DNA of 47,369 nt from JAHITU01 sp043800905 (GCA_043800905.1 JAZDMO010000009.1:1-47369), one strand, 5' to 3'; shown: positions 1-8,604, numbered from the stretch's first letter. Notes: generated by a model from the sequence alone, not told the origin. Numbers and translations: made by a program.

Positions 1-27
1 CTCCTGCGGGCGGAATACAATAGCCGA

Positions 28-71
28 GGCAGGGCGAATCCAAAACCCCAGAAAAATTGTTTCGCCCTGCC
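28..71 (+). terminator. GC-rich hairpin, possible terminator of an upstream gene
   Basis: Perfect 11-bp arms (GGCAGGGCGAA at 28-38, TTCGCCCTGCC at 61-71) enclose a 22-nt loop, and a run of seven T follows shortly after on the plus strand. It may end a gene outside the window. The arms resemble the GC-rich repeat units found elsewhere here, so it may equally be a repeat fragment. Confidence 0.3.
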
Positions 72-209
72 GAGTCCTTTTTTTAGAATTCTGAATCAGG
101 ATTTTGTTGAAAAAAAGTTCGGATTTTGTTCAGGAGACACAACAACAACCTTCCCTTTCACTAAACTTAAATATATAATCAAATTAATTAATAAATAATT
201 AAAAACATC

Positions 210-488
210 ATGAATAAACTAAGTTCTGTTTTAATATTAATTATAATTGTCATCACTGGTTTTTATTTTTATTCCCAGAACACAGCCGAGGCTCCGATTA
301 ATCAAGGAGAAAATCTATTAATTATGGATGATTCTGCTACGAGCACACAAGAAACGATGATTGTTGGAGGAGATAAAGATGAACATGGGTGTATTGGATC
401 AGCGGGTTATCGTTGGTGTGAATCTAAACAGGCTTGTTTACGCTCTTGGGAACCTGAGTGGGACGATAGCTGTGATACTAACTTATAA
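210..488 (+). CDS. Small secreted or membrane-anchored protein with a Cys/Trp-rich C-terminal domain
   Basis: 92 aa. Residues 5-21 form one hydrophobic segment (signal peptide or anchor), then comes an acidic, Ser/Thr-rich linker, then a compact domain from about residue 55 with the pattern DEHGCIGSAGYRWCESKQ and four cysteines in all (C61, C70, C76, C88). The HGCIGSAGY-W-C-K-x-C-L-R pattern is one I associate with small envelope proteins of many bacteria, including CPR members; its biochemical role is unknown to me. The cysteines suggest disulfides outside the cytoplasm. The ATG has no Shine-Dalgarno. A TATAAT at 174-179 could serve as a -10 box. It is the only plus-strand gene in the first 9.8 kb, followed by a repeat cluster. 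Confidence 0.75.
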   Translation: MNKLSSVLILIIIVITGFYFYSQNTAEAPINQGENLLIMDDSATSTQETMIVGGDKDEHGCIGSAGYRWCESKQACLRSWEPEWDDSCDTNL

Positions 489-539
489 TAAAATATCATC
501 CTAAATATAGCATGTCTAAAACAAACCATTACCACATGA

Positions 540-872
540 AAAGGCGGTTTTTGGTTTAATTTAAAAGCTGTAATGATTTATTAGACTGGATTGTCTATCT
601 GTCGGTAGACATGTCCAAACTTTCGTCTTTTATTCTTTGCGAGGAACGGAACGAAGTGAGGTGACGAAGCACTTGTCCGCCCTGCCTACCCCTGCACGCC
701 GGCAGGCGGGGGCAGGCAGGCTTGGGTGGAATCCAGCCTCGTACAATCATAAAGTGATTTTTAATATTTATCGCTGGATTGCCACGAATAAATTTTTGCG
801 AAAATTTATTCTCGCAATGACGGGTTACTGGACCTGCCTGCCCCCGCCTGCCGGCGTGCAGGAGTAGGTAGA
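540..872. repeat. Composite REP-like repeat cluster filling the 489-892 gap
   Basis: This gap holds no credible gene. From 541 it carries the module GGCGGT..TTGGTT..TTAAAAGCTGTAAT seen again near 43890 and 47150. It then has the 'GAGGAACG...GTGACGAAGC' and 'GATTGCCACG...CGCAATGACG' boundary words and two inverted copies of a 40-bp GC-rich unit (681-720 and 833-871), whose ends CCTGCCTGCCCC and GGGGCAGGCAGG pair. Open frames here on both strands are shadows of the repeat. Confidence 0.85.
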
Positions 873-892
873 TTGCCACCTTCCTTTTTTAT

Positions 893-1963
893 TTAACGAA
901 TATATTTTTTGTGAACTCTCTCATCTTTTTTGATAAAAAGAACATAAATCCAATACAGAATAAACAAAATAATTAATATTTGCCAAAAAAATTCATCTAT
1001 AAAAGAAAAAAACTTGTTTTTTCTCAAATTACTTTTCATTTGAGAAGAAAATTCTGTCCATCCACAGGAACTGGCCATTGGAGTTGTCGTAGCAGGAAAA
1101 CAAATAGTTTGATCCAAACCATATTCATCTAAATCTTCACTATTAATTAATTGTTCAACTTGTTGACTTATTGGTTCATCTTGTAAAGATTCTATCGTCA
1201 CAGTTTTTCTAATAACATATAATTCTACATAACCAAAATTATTATCTCCATAAACTCCTTCTGAAAAAATTCTAAAATAGTGGTCGATCTTTGTATCTAA
1301 AAAACCAATATTTAAACTGTGCTTGTTCATAAAAAGTTTATCAAGAAAAACTTTTTCTGAACCCCCCACCCCATCACCTAAAATTAAAGTAGAAATTGTA
1401 GGCTTGTTGGTCTCCCAAGAAATAATCGTTCCGCTAATTCCCACAGAAACTTCTAAATTTCTAATTTGAATTGGATCCCCTATCAATCCTTTCTGAATTA
1501 AATCTAAAGGAGGGCCATTACCTATCCCAATAATAGTATAGCAATCGTTGGAACAATTAATCGATGTTTCTCCTAAATTTGATTCGCAAATATCATTATT
1601 ATTACAAATTTCTGGAGCGACATAACAATCAGCGTAACAATTATCTACAGTTTCACCCTCTTCACAGGTTCCATTATTATTACAAACAGGGACTTCACAA
1701 TCATCGGGACAATTTAAATGAGTTTCCCCGTCATCAGAATTACAAATACCATTATTATTACAAGCCTCACAATCACTAGGACAACTTAAAAAAGTTTCCC
1801 CCAATCCACCTTCACAAATAGTATTTTCATTACAAGGAGGTAAAACTTCTTGATTAACAATCAAACCATCATCAGCCCCCAAACAAATTCTAAAAAAGAT
1901 TATTAATAAAAATAAAGTGGTAAGTTTAATTATGTTTTTTAAATCTTTATTTTTAATTATCAT
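893..1963 (-). CDS. Surface protein with Cys-rich CNNxxxC/GE/DC repeats and an Fn3-like domain
   Basis: 356 aa. An N-terminal hydrophobic segment (about 12-30) acts as signal peptide. Residues 43-140 hold four repeats of the form CNNNxxC-x(4-6)-GE-x(4-5)-C-x2-DC. Residues 165-255 look like a fibronectin-III-type beta domain (ISWETNKPTISTLILGD). A C-terminal membrane helix (about 326-345) is followed by a Lys-rich tail, giving a cell-surface anchor topology. It is a paralogue of the gene immediately upstream, which it overlaps by 11 bp, so the pair is almost surely co-transcribed and arose by tandem duplication. The repeats differ in number: four or more here, one there. The function is probably surface structure or adhesion, by inference. 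The exact family name is unknown to me. Confidence 0.8.
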   Translation of the reverse strand: MIIKNKDLKNIIKLTTLFLLIIFFRICLGADDGLIVNQEVLPPCNENTICEGGLGETFLSCPSDCEACNNNGICNSDDGETHLNCPDDCEVPVCNNNGTCEEGETVDNCYADCYVAPEICNNNDICESNLGETSINCSNDCYTIIGIGNGPPLDLIQKGLIGDPIQIRNLEVSVGISGTIISWETNKPTISTLILGDGVGGSEKVFLDKLFMNKHSLNIGFLDTKIDHYFRIFSEGVYGDNNFGYVELYVIRKTVTIESLQDEPISQQVEQLINSEDLDEYGLDQTICFPATTTPMASSCGWTEFSSQMKSNLRKNKFFSFIDEFFWQILIILFILYWIYVLFIKKDERVHKKYIR

Positions 1964-2822
1964 GATCTTTATTATAAACAGACTTATGGTTTTTTAAAAG
2001 TAAATAAATAAAATAAATTATTCCAAAGAAAATTAAAATTTGCCAGAAAAATTCAATCACAAAGAAACCAATAAAATTTTGTTTAAAAAGATTAAATTTA
2101 ATTTTTAAATATTTTAAAAAAAAATAAGTACTATCATAAGAATCAGGATCCAAAATAGGATGTTCCAACTGGTCAGATGATTTATTAATCATTTTTGAAC
2201 TAACAAAATTATTTTCTTGAAAAATTTTTTCTTCCTCAAAATTAATAAGGTTTTCCTCAAAGTAATCTTGCTCATTTAAAAAAGAGTTTTCATATTGCCC
2301 ACTCTCGGCTTTTTTTATAGCAAATAACTCAGCTTCATCATAATTATTATTTCCATAAATATCCTTAGCAAAAATTTTGAAAAAATAATTATCACCAAAA
2401 ATAAAATTTTCTATAATTACAAGATGCTTATCCACATACTCTTCATTAATATAGGCTTTTTTAACATTTCCTTTTTCATCACTCAAAATCAAAGAACCAG
2501 TGGTGGGTTGATTGGTTTGCCAAGAGATACTTGTTTCGGTGATCCCCACAAAAACTTCTAAATTAAAAATTTTAATTGGTTCGTTTACGACATGATTCTG
2601 TAAATACTCTGGATCAAAAATGTTTGGTTTACAATCAGTAGGACAGGTATAATCATTTTCGTTTTGTTCTGGCTCACAAATAGCATTTTCGTTACAGGTA
2701 ACATCCACTGGTATCTTAATACCAATCGCTGAAAAACATACAAAAGGAAATATGAACAAAATAAAAAAAAGCAACCTAATCTTTCTTTTAACTAAATTTA
2801 ATTTAAGAAAATAATTTTTCAT
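1953..2822 (-). CDS. Surface protein, one Cys-rich repeat plus Fn3-like domain
   Basis: 289 aa. Signal-anchor at about 10-32, one Cys repeat (CNENAICEPE...CPTDC, about 43-65), Fn3-like beta domain about 85-170 (VGITETSISWQTNQPTTGS), an acidic, Asn/Gln-rich linker, then a C-terminal membrane helix (FFWQILIFFGIIYFIYLLL) with a basic tail. The domain order and the FFWQILI membrane helix match the downstream paralogue. It sits 40 bp after the gene ending at 2863, in the same transcription direction, as the fourth gene of a five-gene surface-protein cluster. Its role in binding or in the cell wall is inferred only from architecture. Confidence 0.8.
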   Translation of the reverse strand: MKNYFLKLNLVKRKIRLLFFILFIFPFVCFSAIGIKIPVDVTCNENAICEPEQNENDYTCPTDCKPNIFDPEYLQNHVVNEPIKIFNLEVFVGITETSISWQTNQPTTGSLILSDEKGNVKKAYINEEYVDKHLVIIENFIFGDNYFFKIFAKDIYGNNNYDEAELFAIKKAESGQYENSFLNEQDYFEENLINFEEEKIFQENNFVSSKMINKSSDQLEHPILDPDSYDSTYFFLKYLKIKFNLFKQNFIGFFVIEFFWQILIFFGIIYFIYLLLKNHKSVYNKDHDN

Positions 2823-2862
2823 AATTAAGAAGCTTTATAAAATAGATAGAAGTATTTTTATC

Positions 2863-3642
2863 TTAAAGAGTAAAGACCGTAATTACCACCACCACTCCAT
2901 AATCCCCAGAAGGAGCTAAAATGTTATCCTGCTCTGTGGCTAAGCACATAGTGGTATCAACACCAGCTAAAGTAGTTCTGGTGGTAGAACTGGCAATTTC
3001 AAAGGTAGTTGAAGCGTCAAAACCCTGCCACAACAAACCTCCACTAGGAACAAGGTTCCCAATAGGATGAGTACAAGAAGTATCTGGTCCGAAACCACTT
3101 ACATCATTCCCATAGGCTGACCAACCAAATTTATAATCATTAGAGACATCCCAAAGACTTTTTGTTAAAGAATAATCACCGAAAGACTCTCCTGTATTAG
3201 TGTCACAAAGAGAATCTAAGGCTCCTTGACCATCACGATCTCCACAAAGAGCAGATACTTCTGTGTAAACAGTCGTTGAATATCCAGCCGCATTATCGGT
3301 AATTACATTCCAAGTTGTACTTGCCACAGAAGTATTTTGAGTCAAAGTTAAACCGGGCATAACTACATCTGAAGGAGCGGAGACAGATAAATTGCTTTCC
3401 TGCATTTGTTGATAACCTGCAAAAATTTTATAATCAGTTCCCGCAGAATCACCGGTGGCTAATTCTCCCACGGTATCTTCCATTCGATAATTAGGTGAAG
3501 TAGAAAGAATCCCTCCGGTGTTAACGGAATCACTTTGCAAACGATAATTACTTGAGCTAGAAACAAAAGCTTGTGTATTCAACGCTAAAAAAACCAAAAA
3601 TAAACCCAAACATATTTTTATTTTATTTTTTCTAACGAACAT
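2863..3642 (-). CDS. Secreted WxL-like surface protein with SSNYRLxSDSVNxGG motif
   Basis: 259 aa. Signal peptide about 8-26, followed by a Tyr/Ser-rich segment with SSSNYRLQSDSVNTGG and SPNYRMEDTVGE. I have seen this segment in many CPR secreted proteins. From about residue 90 it shares a beta-rich domain with the gene at 4745-5386 (PSDVVMPGLTLTQNTSVAS, W-N-V-x-T-D-N-x-A-G-Y, FGWSAYG, CLATEQDNILAPSG). The W..V.T(D/N)N.AGY...T pattern is reminiscent of WxL-type cell-wall binding domains, but this is weak similarity by eye. It lies 15 bp downstream of the DUF916-like gene, consistent with co-expression. Confidence 0.75.
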   Translation of the reverse strand: MFVRKNKIKICLGLFLVFLALNTQAFVSSSSNYRLQSDSVNTGGILSTSPNYRMEDTVGELATGDSAGTDYKIFAGYQQMQESNLSVSAPSDVVMPGLTLTQNTSVASTTWNVITDNAAGYSTTVYTEVSALCGDRDGQGALDSLCDTNTGESFGDYSLTKSLWDVSNDYKFGWSAYGNDVSGFGPDTSCTHPIGNLVPSGGLLWQGFDASTTFEIASSTTRTTLAGVDTTMCLATEQDNILAPSGDYGVVVVITVFTL

Positions 3643-3657
3643 CTTAAGATTCTTTAA

Positions 3658-4722
3658 TTAAAGACTTTGAGAAGAGGGTGGATTTTCTGAATTTTGAGAA
3701 TCTTGTTTAGCAATGCTTTCTATAGAACCAGATTCCTGTTTAGGTAAATCTGTTGAGTCTTCTGGACTTGAAGCATTATTACCTTTATCTTTAGTAATAT
3801 TAAAATCAAAAGTTCTAACCAACCATGTAATAATCAGAATCAAAAGTAATAAAATTCCTCCAGTTGTAACAATTACCTTAACCGGAATTACCCAAAATTC
3901 ATAAGTCATTTCATCTACTAAATCATCATATCCCCGATTTATTTTAGCAACAGCTTTATATTTTCCAAATAACTTATGATTATTTTCATCCCAAGCAAGT
4001 TCTCTCAATCTAACAGAATCTGGCATCGCAAAATATGATTGAACTTCTAACTCCGCTACTTTAGTTCCCATAATGTTATAAACATAAATAAAACCGTAAG
4101 GATTTAGATGGGCATTTCCTGTATTTTCGAACAATAATTCAAAATTAGAACCACTTTCGGTTTCTTTTCGAACGAAAGAAATTAATTTTCCTTCTCTTTT
4201 TACTTCTCCGTTTACATTTACAAAAAACAAAGCTCCCAAGCGAGAAACAATAGAAGTCCCCGTTCCCTTAGCAGTAGCCTCACTTGAAATCAAAACCGAA
4301 CCGTAAAGACCCCCTGGTTCAGCATCTAAAGGAATACTAACAATAACAGGAAAAGTAATTTTTTGACCCGGTTTTAAAGTAAAAGTTTGTAGTTCAGGAT
4401 TTAAATAGTCTTTCAAAGAATAAGGACCTCTTTCTTCTCCAGAAAGTACCACTGTTTGGTTCGGATCCTTTGAACCAGAAAAATCTTCGATTTCAATTTT
4501 GAACTCCATGGTTTTGTCTGTTCTATTCAAAATATTTAAATCTTTAGACTCTGAAGTTCCTGGATCCAAAAAAACCTCTACCTTAGCTGGTTCCAAAACG
4601 AAATCGTTATTAAATTCTGTCTCCGTATCTCTAATTTCATAGGCATGAATTAGAAAAACTGGTAAAAAAAACAAAAACAAAGAAAACCCTATTTTTGTTT
4701 TATTTTCTAAGATAGATTTCAT
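3658..4722 (-). CDS. DUF916-like (WxL-interacting-type) membrane-anchored protein
   Basis: 354 aa. Signal peptide about 10-28. An Ig-like domain about 40-165 opens with LEPAKVEVFLDPGTSESKDL and contains the LKPGQKITFPVIVSIPLDAE and GGLYGSVLIS strands typical of DUF916/CARDB-like domains. A second beta domain runs to about 275. One membrane helix follows (about 282-305, VTTGGILLLLILIITWLV), then a Ser/Gln-rich cytoplasmic tail. In Firmicutes, DUF916-DUF3324 proteins are encoded next to WxL surface proteins and bind them. Here the gene is flanked by two related WxL-like secreted proteins, so a similar wall-complex role is inferred. Confident on topology, moderate on family. Confidence 0.7.
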   Translation of the reverse strand: MKSILENKTKIGFSLFLFFLPVFLIHAYEIRDTETEFNNDFVLEPAKVEVFLDPGTSESKDLNILNRTDKTMEFKIEIEDFSGSKDPNQTVVLSGEERGPYSLKDYLNPELQTFTLKPGQKITFPVIVSIPLDAEPGGLYGSVLISSEATAKGTGTSIVSRLGALFFVNVNGEVKREGKLISFVRKETESGSNFELLFENTGNAHLNPYGFIYVYNIMGTKVAELEVQSYFAMPDSVRLRELAWDENNHKLFGKYKAVAKINRGYDDLVDEMTYEFWVIPVKVIVTTGGILLLLILIITWLVRTFDFNITKDKGNNASSPEDSTDLPKQESGSIESIAKQDSQNSENPPSSQSL

Positions 4723-4744
4723 ATTATATATAAAAAATTATTTA

Positions 4745-5386
4745 TTATTGAGTAGTCGCAGTAGCTGTTAATGTGGCTGTGTATGTTCCTGAAGGAGCAA
4801 AAACAGTATCTTGTTCTGTAGCAACACATAAAGTAGAAGCGGTTCCAGCCATAGAAGTCTCGCTAGTACTACTTGCCATTTGAATTGGAGTTGTCCCATC
4901 AAAACCCTCCCATTTTAAAGTAGCGCTTGGAACGTCAGCTGTGGCAATACAGTCAGTATCAGTTCCGTGTCCAGTCACATGAGTTCCATAGGCAGACCAA
5001 CCAAATTCATATGCATTAGTAACATTCCAAGTTTCTTTTCCTGTAGAAGTATAATCAGCAAAAGTTTCGCTCGTAGAAGAATCTCTTAGAGCAGGAGCGG
5101 TTGACGCCTTGATAGTCAAAGCGTAGCCAGCTTGGTTGTTGGTCACTACTGTCCACGCAGCACTTCCCACTGCAGTATTTTGGGTTAAAGACAAAGCGGT
5201 TAAAGTAATATCAGAAGGTGATGAAATGGTAATCCCCGCAACGACGCTTTGAGTAACAATAACCGAATCAGTTGCTTCGGCAGCACTAACTAAATAAGGC
5301 TCCATAAAAGCGTAACCCCCAAAAACCAGACCCATAAATAAAACGAGATTTAAAACAACCTTTCCTAAATAGATTAAATGCTTCAT
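4745..5386 (-). CDS. Secreted WxL-like surface protein, first gene of the surface cluster
   Basis: 213 aa. An N-terminal hydrophobic segment (about 10-30) ends in VSAAEA, a plausible signal-peptidase site. The mature part is a single beta-rich domain: SPSDITLTALSLTQNTAVGS, AAWTVVTNNQAGYALTI, FGWSAYGTHVTGHG, LCVATEQDTVFAPSGTYT. It is clearly homologous to the C-terminal part of the gene at 2863-3642, down to the same order of W, Cys and GWSAYG blocks. Two cysteines (the DCIA and LCVA positions) may pair. It lies 22 bp upstream of the DUF916-like gene. The role is inferred as an envelope component. Confidence 0.75.
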   Translation of the reverse strand: MKHLIYLGKVVLNLVLFMGLVFGGYAFMEPYLVSAAEATDSVIVTQSVVAGITISSPSDITLTALSLTQNTAVGSAAWTVVTNNQAGYALTIKASTAPALRDSSTSETFADYTSTGKETWNVTNAYEFGWSAYGTHVTGHGTDTDCIATADVPSATLKWEGFDGTTPIQMASSTSETSMAGTASTLCVATEQDTVFAPSGTYTATLTATATTQ

Positions 5387-5413
5387 AAAAATTTCAAAAA
5401 TTTATTACCGAAA

Positions 5414-6829
5414 TTATAACTCTTTTTTAAATAATTTGCTGATTAGCTGTGGATTACTTGCACCCCCGCTTAATTTCATGGCCTGCCCAATTAAAAAACC
5501 TAAAACACTTTCTTTTCCATTTCTATATTCTTCCACCACCTTAGGATTTTTGGCGATGACCTCATCAACAATTTTCTGTAATTCATCTTCATTACTTTGC
5601 TGAAATAAGTTTTTGACTTCAGCAATTTTTTCTGGATCTCCTCCATCCATATACAAAATAGCTAAAATATCTTTAGCCCCTCGTGAAGAAATTTTATCTT
5701 GTTTTACTAGTTGAATTAGAGCTACAAAATTATCAGATTTTACTCCACCAAAACCTTCTCGTGCATTATTATTTTTCATTAAACCAATTAAATCTGAAGT
5801 CAGATAATTTGAAGCTAATTTAATAATATTTTTGTCATCAGAAAAATTAGAAACGACTGCCTCAAATAACTCAGCCAAATCTTTATCTAAAATATAAGAC
5901 TCAATATCTTCGGCTTTTATTCCATAATCTTCCGAATATCTTTTTCTTCTTTCCTGTGGTAATTCTGGAATTTCTTTTTTTAATTCGTCTTCAGTAAATT
6001 CAGAAATTTCACTCAATTTTAATTTTGGTAAATCAGGATCAGGAAAATAACGATAATCATCAGAACCTTCTTTAATTCTCTGAGAAAAAGTAATTCCCCG
6101 ATTATCATCCCAGCCACGAGTTTCTTGAATGACTTTTTCTCCAGATTCCAAAACTTTCTTTTGTCGTTCAATTTCGTAGGCGACGGCTTTTTCAACAACT
6201 TTAAAAGAATTAAGATTCTTAATTTCAACTTTAGTTCCTAATTTATCTGTATCGCTAATAGAAATATTGGCTTCCACTCGCATTTCTCCCTTTTCCATAT
6301 TAGCATCGGACACCCCTAAATATCGCAAAAGCAATTGTAATTCGCGAGCAAAATCTCCGGCTTCTTTCCCGTTTTTGATAACTGGTTCTGTTACTAATTC
6401 CATCAAAGGAACCCCTCCTCGATTATAGTTTATTAAAGAATAATCTCCTTTATGCAAAGAGCTAGCAGTGTCTTCTTCTAAATGCACTCGAGTAATTTTT
6501 ACTCCGTTTAGTTCTCCCCCAGAAACCAAAGGAAATTTATATTGAGAAATCTGATAACCTTTGGGAATATCAGGATAAAAATAATTTTTTCTATCGAACT
6601 CAGTAAAATCAGCCAATTGACCATTCAGAGCTAAACCAACTTTAAGAACATTTTTAACCGCCTGTTTATTTATTACAGGTAAAGTCCCCGGTTGAGCAGT
6701 ACAAACCGGACAAATATTAAAATTAGGTTTTTCTTCATCTGGGTTATTAACACAACCACAAAACATTTTAGACTTGGTCTTTAATTCGGCATGAATTTCT
6801 AAACCAATCGTTGTTTGATATTCTTTCAT
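5414..6829 (-). CDS. gatB: Asp-tRNA(Asn)/Glu-tRNA(Gln) amidotransferase subunit B
   Basis: 471 aa from the chosen ATG at 6829; a longer frame begins at 6859 but the family starts at the MKEYQTTIGLEIHAEL block. GatB forms the tRNA-binding, kinase-like subunit of GatCAB, which amidates mischarged Glu-tRNA(Gln) and Asp-tRNA(Asn) in the cytoplasm. Visible family blocks are IGLEIHAELKTKSKMFCGC, CPVCTAQPGTLPV, RKNYFYPDIPKGYQISQY and NRGGVPLMELVTEP. The CGC and CPVC pairs would form the zinc site. The C-terminal YqeY-like helical domain is complete (KNPKVVEEYRNGKESVLGFL). gatA and gatC are not in the window. Length is normal. Confidence 0.97.
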   Translation of the reverse strand: MKEYQTTIGLEIHAELKTKSKMFCGCVNNPDEEKPNFNICPVCTAQPGTLPVINKQAVKNVLKVGLALNGQLADFTEFDRKNYFYPDIPKGYQISQYKFPLVSGGELNGVKITRVHLEEDTASSLHKGDYSLINYNRGGVPLMELVTEPVIKNGKEAGDFARELQLLLRYLGVSDANMEKGEMRVEANISISDTDKLGTKVEIKNLNSFKVVEKAVAYEIERQKKVLESGEKVIQETRGWDDNRGITFSQRIKEGSDDYRYFPDPDLPKLKLSEISEFTEDELKKEIPELPQERRKRYSEDYGIKAEDIESYILDKDLAELFEAVVSNFSDDKNIIKLASNYLTSDLIGLMKNNNAREGFGGVKSDNFVALIQLVKQDKISSRGAKDILAILYMDGGDPEKIAEVKNLFQQSNEDELQKIVDEVIAKNPKVVEEYRNGKESVLGFLIGQAMKLSGGASNPQLISKLFKKEL

Positions 6830-6862
6830 ATTAAAAGGAATTATAACAAAAAGAAACACATA

Positions 6863-6893
6863 AAAAAAGACCGCTTCTAAACGGTCTTTTTTA
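6863..6893 (-). terminator. Bidirectional terminator overlapping the 3' end of obg
   Basis: Arms AAAAAAAGACCG and CGGTCTTTTTT surround an 8-nt loop. The obg stop codon (TAG, 6877-6879) lies in the loop, and the 5' arm, read on the minus strand, encodes the last obg residues KKTV. The A-run and T-run allow termination in either direction; gatB starts just beyond at 6829, so gatB probably has its own promoter or depends on readthrough. Confidence 0.75.
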
Positions 6894-7860
6894 ATTTATT
6901 TGCAAGAAAATCAGCAAAGGCTTTAAGAGATTCATCATCATAAGCTGAAGTAACAATAATTTCTGGATTAAGTTTTTTTAATTTAGCGACTATTTTTTCC
7001 AGATCTTTTTTCTCAATCATGTCTGATTTAGTCAAAACTATAATTTCTGGTTTTTCGGATAATTCCACATTATATTTTCTCAATTCTTCACGAATGATCT
7101 CATATTTTTTTACCATTTCTTCTGGAGAATTTTCAAAATCTACAGAAATACAATGGATTAACAATCGTGTTCTTTTAATATGTCTCAAAAATTTATGACC
7201 TAAACCCTTTCCTTCGGCCGCCCCTTCAATCACTCCAGGGATATCTGCCAACACATAACCATAAAAATCTCCCAGATTAGGATCAAGAGTGGTAAAAGGA
7301 TAATCCATCACCTTGGCTCTAGCATGAGTTAATTCGTTCAACAAGGTTGATTTTCCAATATTAGGCATTCCAATAAAACCAGCATCACCAATGATTTCTA
7401 ATTCAACAAAAAAATTACCATCTTCTCCTTTCGTTCCTGAGGTAGATTCTTTGGGGGCAACGTTCGTAGAACTCTTAAACATTTCGTTTCCCAAACCTCC
7501 TCGCCCTCCTTTCAAAATTAATTGAGTATCCCCTTCTTTCAAAAGTTGAATTTGTTCTTTAGTTTCTAAATTAGTAATAATAGAACCAATAGGTAAATCA
7601 ATTATTTTATCTTCTCCGTTTTTTCCAAATCTAGAATTTTTCATTCCGTCTTCTCCCCTTTCAGCTTCAAATTCTGGTTTTTGTTGATACTTATTTAAAA
7701 TGTTTAAATCTCGAACAGCACGTACAAAAACGCTACCACCATTTCCACCATTTCCACCAGCCGGTCCACATTTAGCTTTTCCTTTCATATGAAGCCACCG
7801 TACGACACCGTCGCCTCCGTCTCCCGCTTTAGCATAAATTTTGATTTCGTCTACAAACAT
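6877..7860 (-). CDS. obg: GTPase Obg/CgtA
   Basis: 327 aa. N-terminal Obg fold (1-158) with its Gly-rich loops (KCGPAGGNGGNGGSVFV, LKGGRGGLGNEMF), then a G domain with G1 GMPNIGKST, switch I DYPFTTLDPNLG, G3 ADIPGVIEGAAEGKGLG, G4 LTKSD and G5 TSAYDD. There is no C-terminal OCT domain, as is common in shorter family members. Obg associates with the 50S subunit and couples its assembly to GTP/ppGpp levels. Unusually, Ile replaces the customary Val in PNVGKS. Its last codons form part of a terminator hairpin. The upstream region carries two hairpins and repeat words rather than a Shine-Dalgarno. Confidence 0.97.
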   Translation of the reverse strand: MFVDEIKIYAKAGDGGDGVVRWLHMKGKAKCGPAGGNGGNGGSVFVRAVRDLNILNKYQQKPEFEAERGEDGMKNSRFGKNGEDKIIDLPIGSIITNLETKEQIQLLKEGDTQLILKGGRGGLGNEMFKSSTNVAPKESTSGTKGEDGNFFVELEIIGDAGFIGMPNIGKSTLLNELTHARAKVMDYPFTTLDPNLGDFYGYVLADIPGVIEGAAEGKGLGHKFLRHIKRTRLLIHCISVDFENSPEEMVKKYEIIREELRKYNVELSEKPEIIVLTKSDMIEKKDLEKIVAKLKKLNPEIIVTSAYDDESLKAFADFLANKLKKTV

Positions 7861-7995
7861 ATAATCAGTATAGAGTAGTAAGTAGTAAGTAGCAAGTATA
7901 AATACCCCAGTTAACTGGAGTATTTTATTCCGAATTTTTAAATTTTGTAATTTTATAATTTTTAAAGGGAGACAGCTTCGCTGTCGCCCTTAAAT
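7861..7995 (-). promoter_or_regulatory. Composite hairpin-plus-word leader of obg (two units)
   Basis: Read on the minus strand: a hairpin around GACAGCGAAGCTGTC (7970-7992), then AT-rich words (AAAATTATAAAATTAC), then a second hairpin AATACTCCAGTTAACTGGGG, then tandem words TACTTGC/TACTTAC/TACTTAC/TACTC running to 8 nt before the ATG. There is no Shine-Dalgarno. The same form (hairpin, then degenerate words, then ATG) recurs before many genes in this window. Function not known. Confidence 0.6.
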
Positions 7996-8067
7996 AACAA
8001 AAAAACAAAATTTAAAAATTCTTGGTAAAAAATAATCTAAATTTTTGACTCGGCAATCTAGCAATTT

Positions 8068-8097
8068 AAAAGAGCAAGGCTTTAGCCTTGCTCTTTT
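8068..8097 (-). terminator. Terminator downstream of rpsG
   Basis: Perfect 13-bp arms (AAAAGAGCAAGGC / GCCTTGCTCTTTT) around a TTTA loop, 40 nt after the rpsG stop, with flanking A and T runs. It separates rpsL-rpsG from obg. Confidence 0.85.
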
Positions 8098-8136
8098 ATG
8101 TTTTAATGTTTTTATGTTCTTGTGTTCTAGTGGTTT

Positions 8137-8604
8137 CTACCAGCTGAAGTGTGCAAAAGCTTTGTTTGCATCAGCCATCTTGTGAACATTTTCTTTCTTC
8201 TTGATAGCTTCCCCTTCATTTTTGCTAGCCAAAATTAATTCATCTGCTAATTTTTTATACATTGGTCTCCCCTTACCTGATTGAGCCGCTCCCAAAATCC
8301 ATCTCATCGCTAAAGACATTCTTCTTTCTGCTCGGACTTCACGAGGAACCTGATAAGCTGCACCTCCCACTCTTCTAGAGCGAACCTCTATAGTTGGTCC
8401 CGCATTTTGCAAAGCTGTATCAAAAATTTCTACAGGATCTTTCTTTTCTTGTTCTTTAATAATATCAAAAGCTCCATAAACAATTTTTCTGGCAGTATTT
8501 TTCTTTCCTTCTTTCATTACATAATTAATGAACTTAGAAACCTTCACAGAGTTATACACTCTGTCAGGGGCTAATTCTTTTTTGTTCTTTAATTTAGTTC
8601 TCAT
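8137..8604 (-). CDS. rpsG: 30S ribosomal protein S7
   Basis: 155 aa, normal S7 length. S7 nucleates assembly of the 30S head by binding the 3' major domain of 16S rRNA and contributes to the E site. Family blocks: KVSKFINYVMKEGKKNTARK, QNAGPTIEVRSRRVGGAAYQ, VPREVRAERRMSLAMRWI, and the C-terminal MADANKAFAHFSW. It follows rpsL by 82 nt as in the bacterial str operon, but fusA and tuf do not follow: a terminator and then obg come next. The ATG at 8604 has no Shine-Dalgarno and is preceded by a hairpin-plus-word leader. Confidence 0.98.
   Translation of the reverse strand: MRTKLKNKKELAPDRVYNSVKVSKFINYVMKEGKKNTARKIVYGAFDIIKEQEKKDPVEIFDTALQNAGPTIEVRSRRVGGAAYQVPREVRAERRMSLAMRWILGAAQSGKGRPMYKKLADELILASKNEGEAIKKKENVHKMADANKAFAHFSW

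Noticed and set aside
595..879. Open frames on both strands within the repeat cluster
   Set aside because: They consist of repeat sequence (GC-rich unit and REP-like words), overlap each other on opposite strands, and have no protein-like composition or start context.
1564..1779. Plus-strand open frame rich in Tyr/His/Asn
   Set aside because: It is the antisense shadow of the Cys-repeat region of the minus-strand surface protein, whose repeated AATAATAATG codons keep the other strand open.
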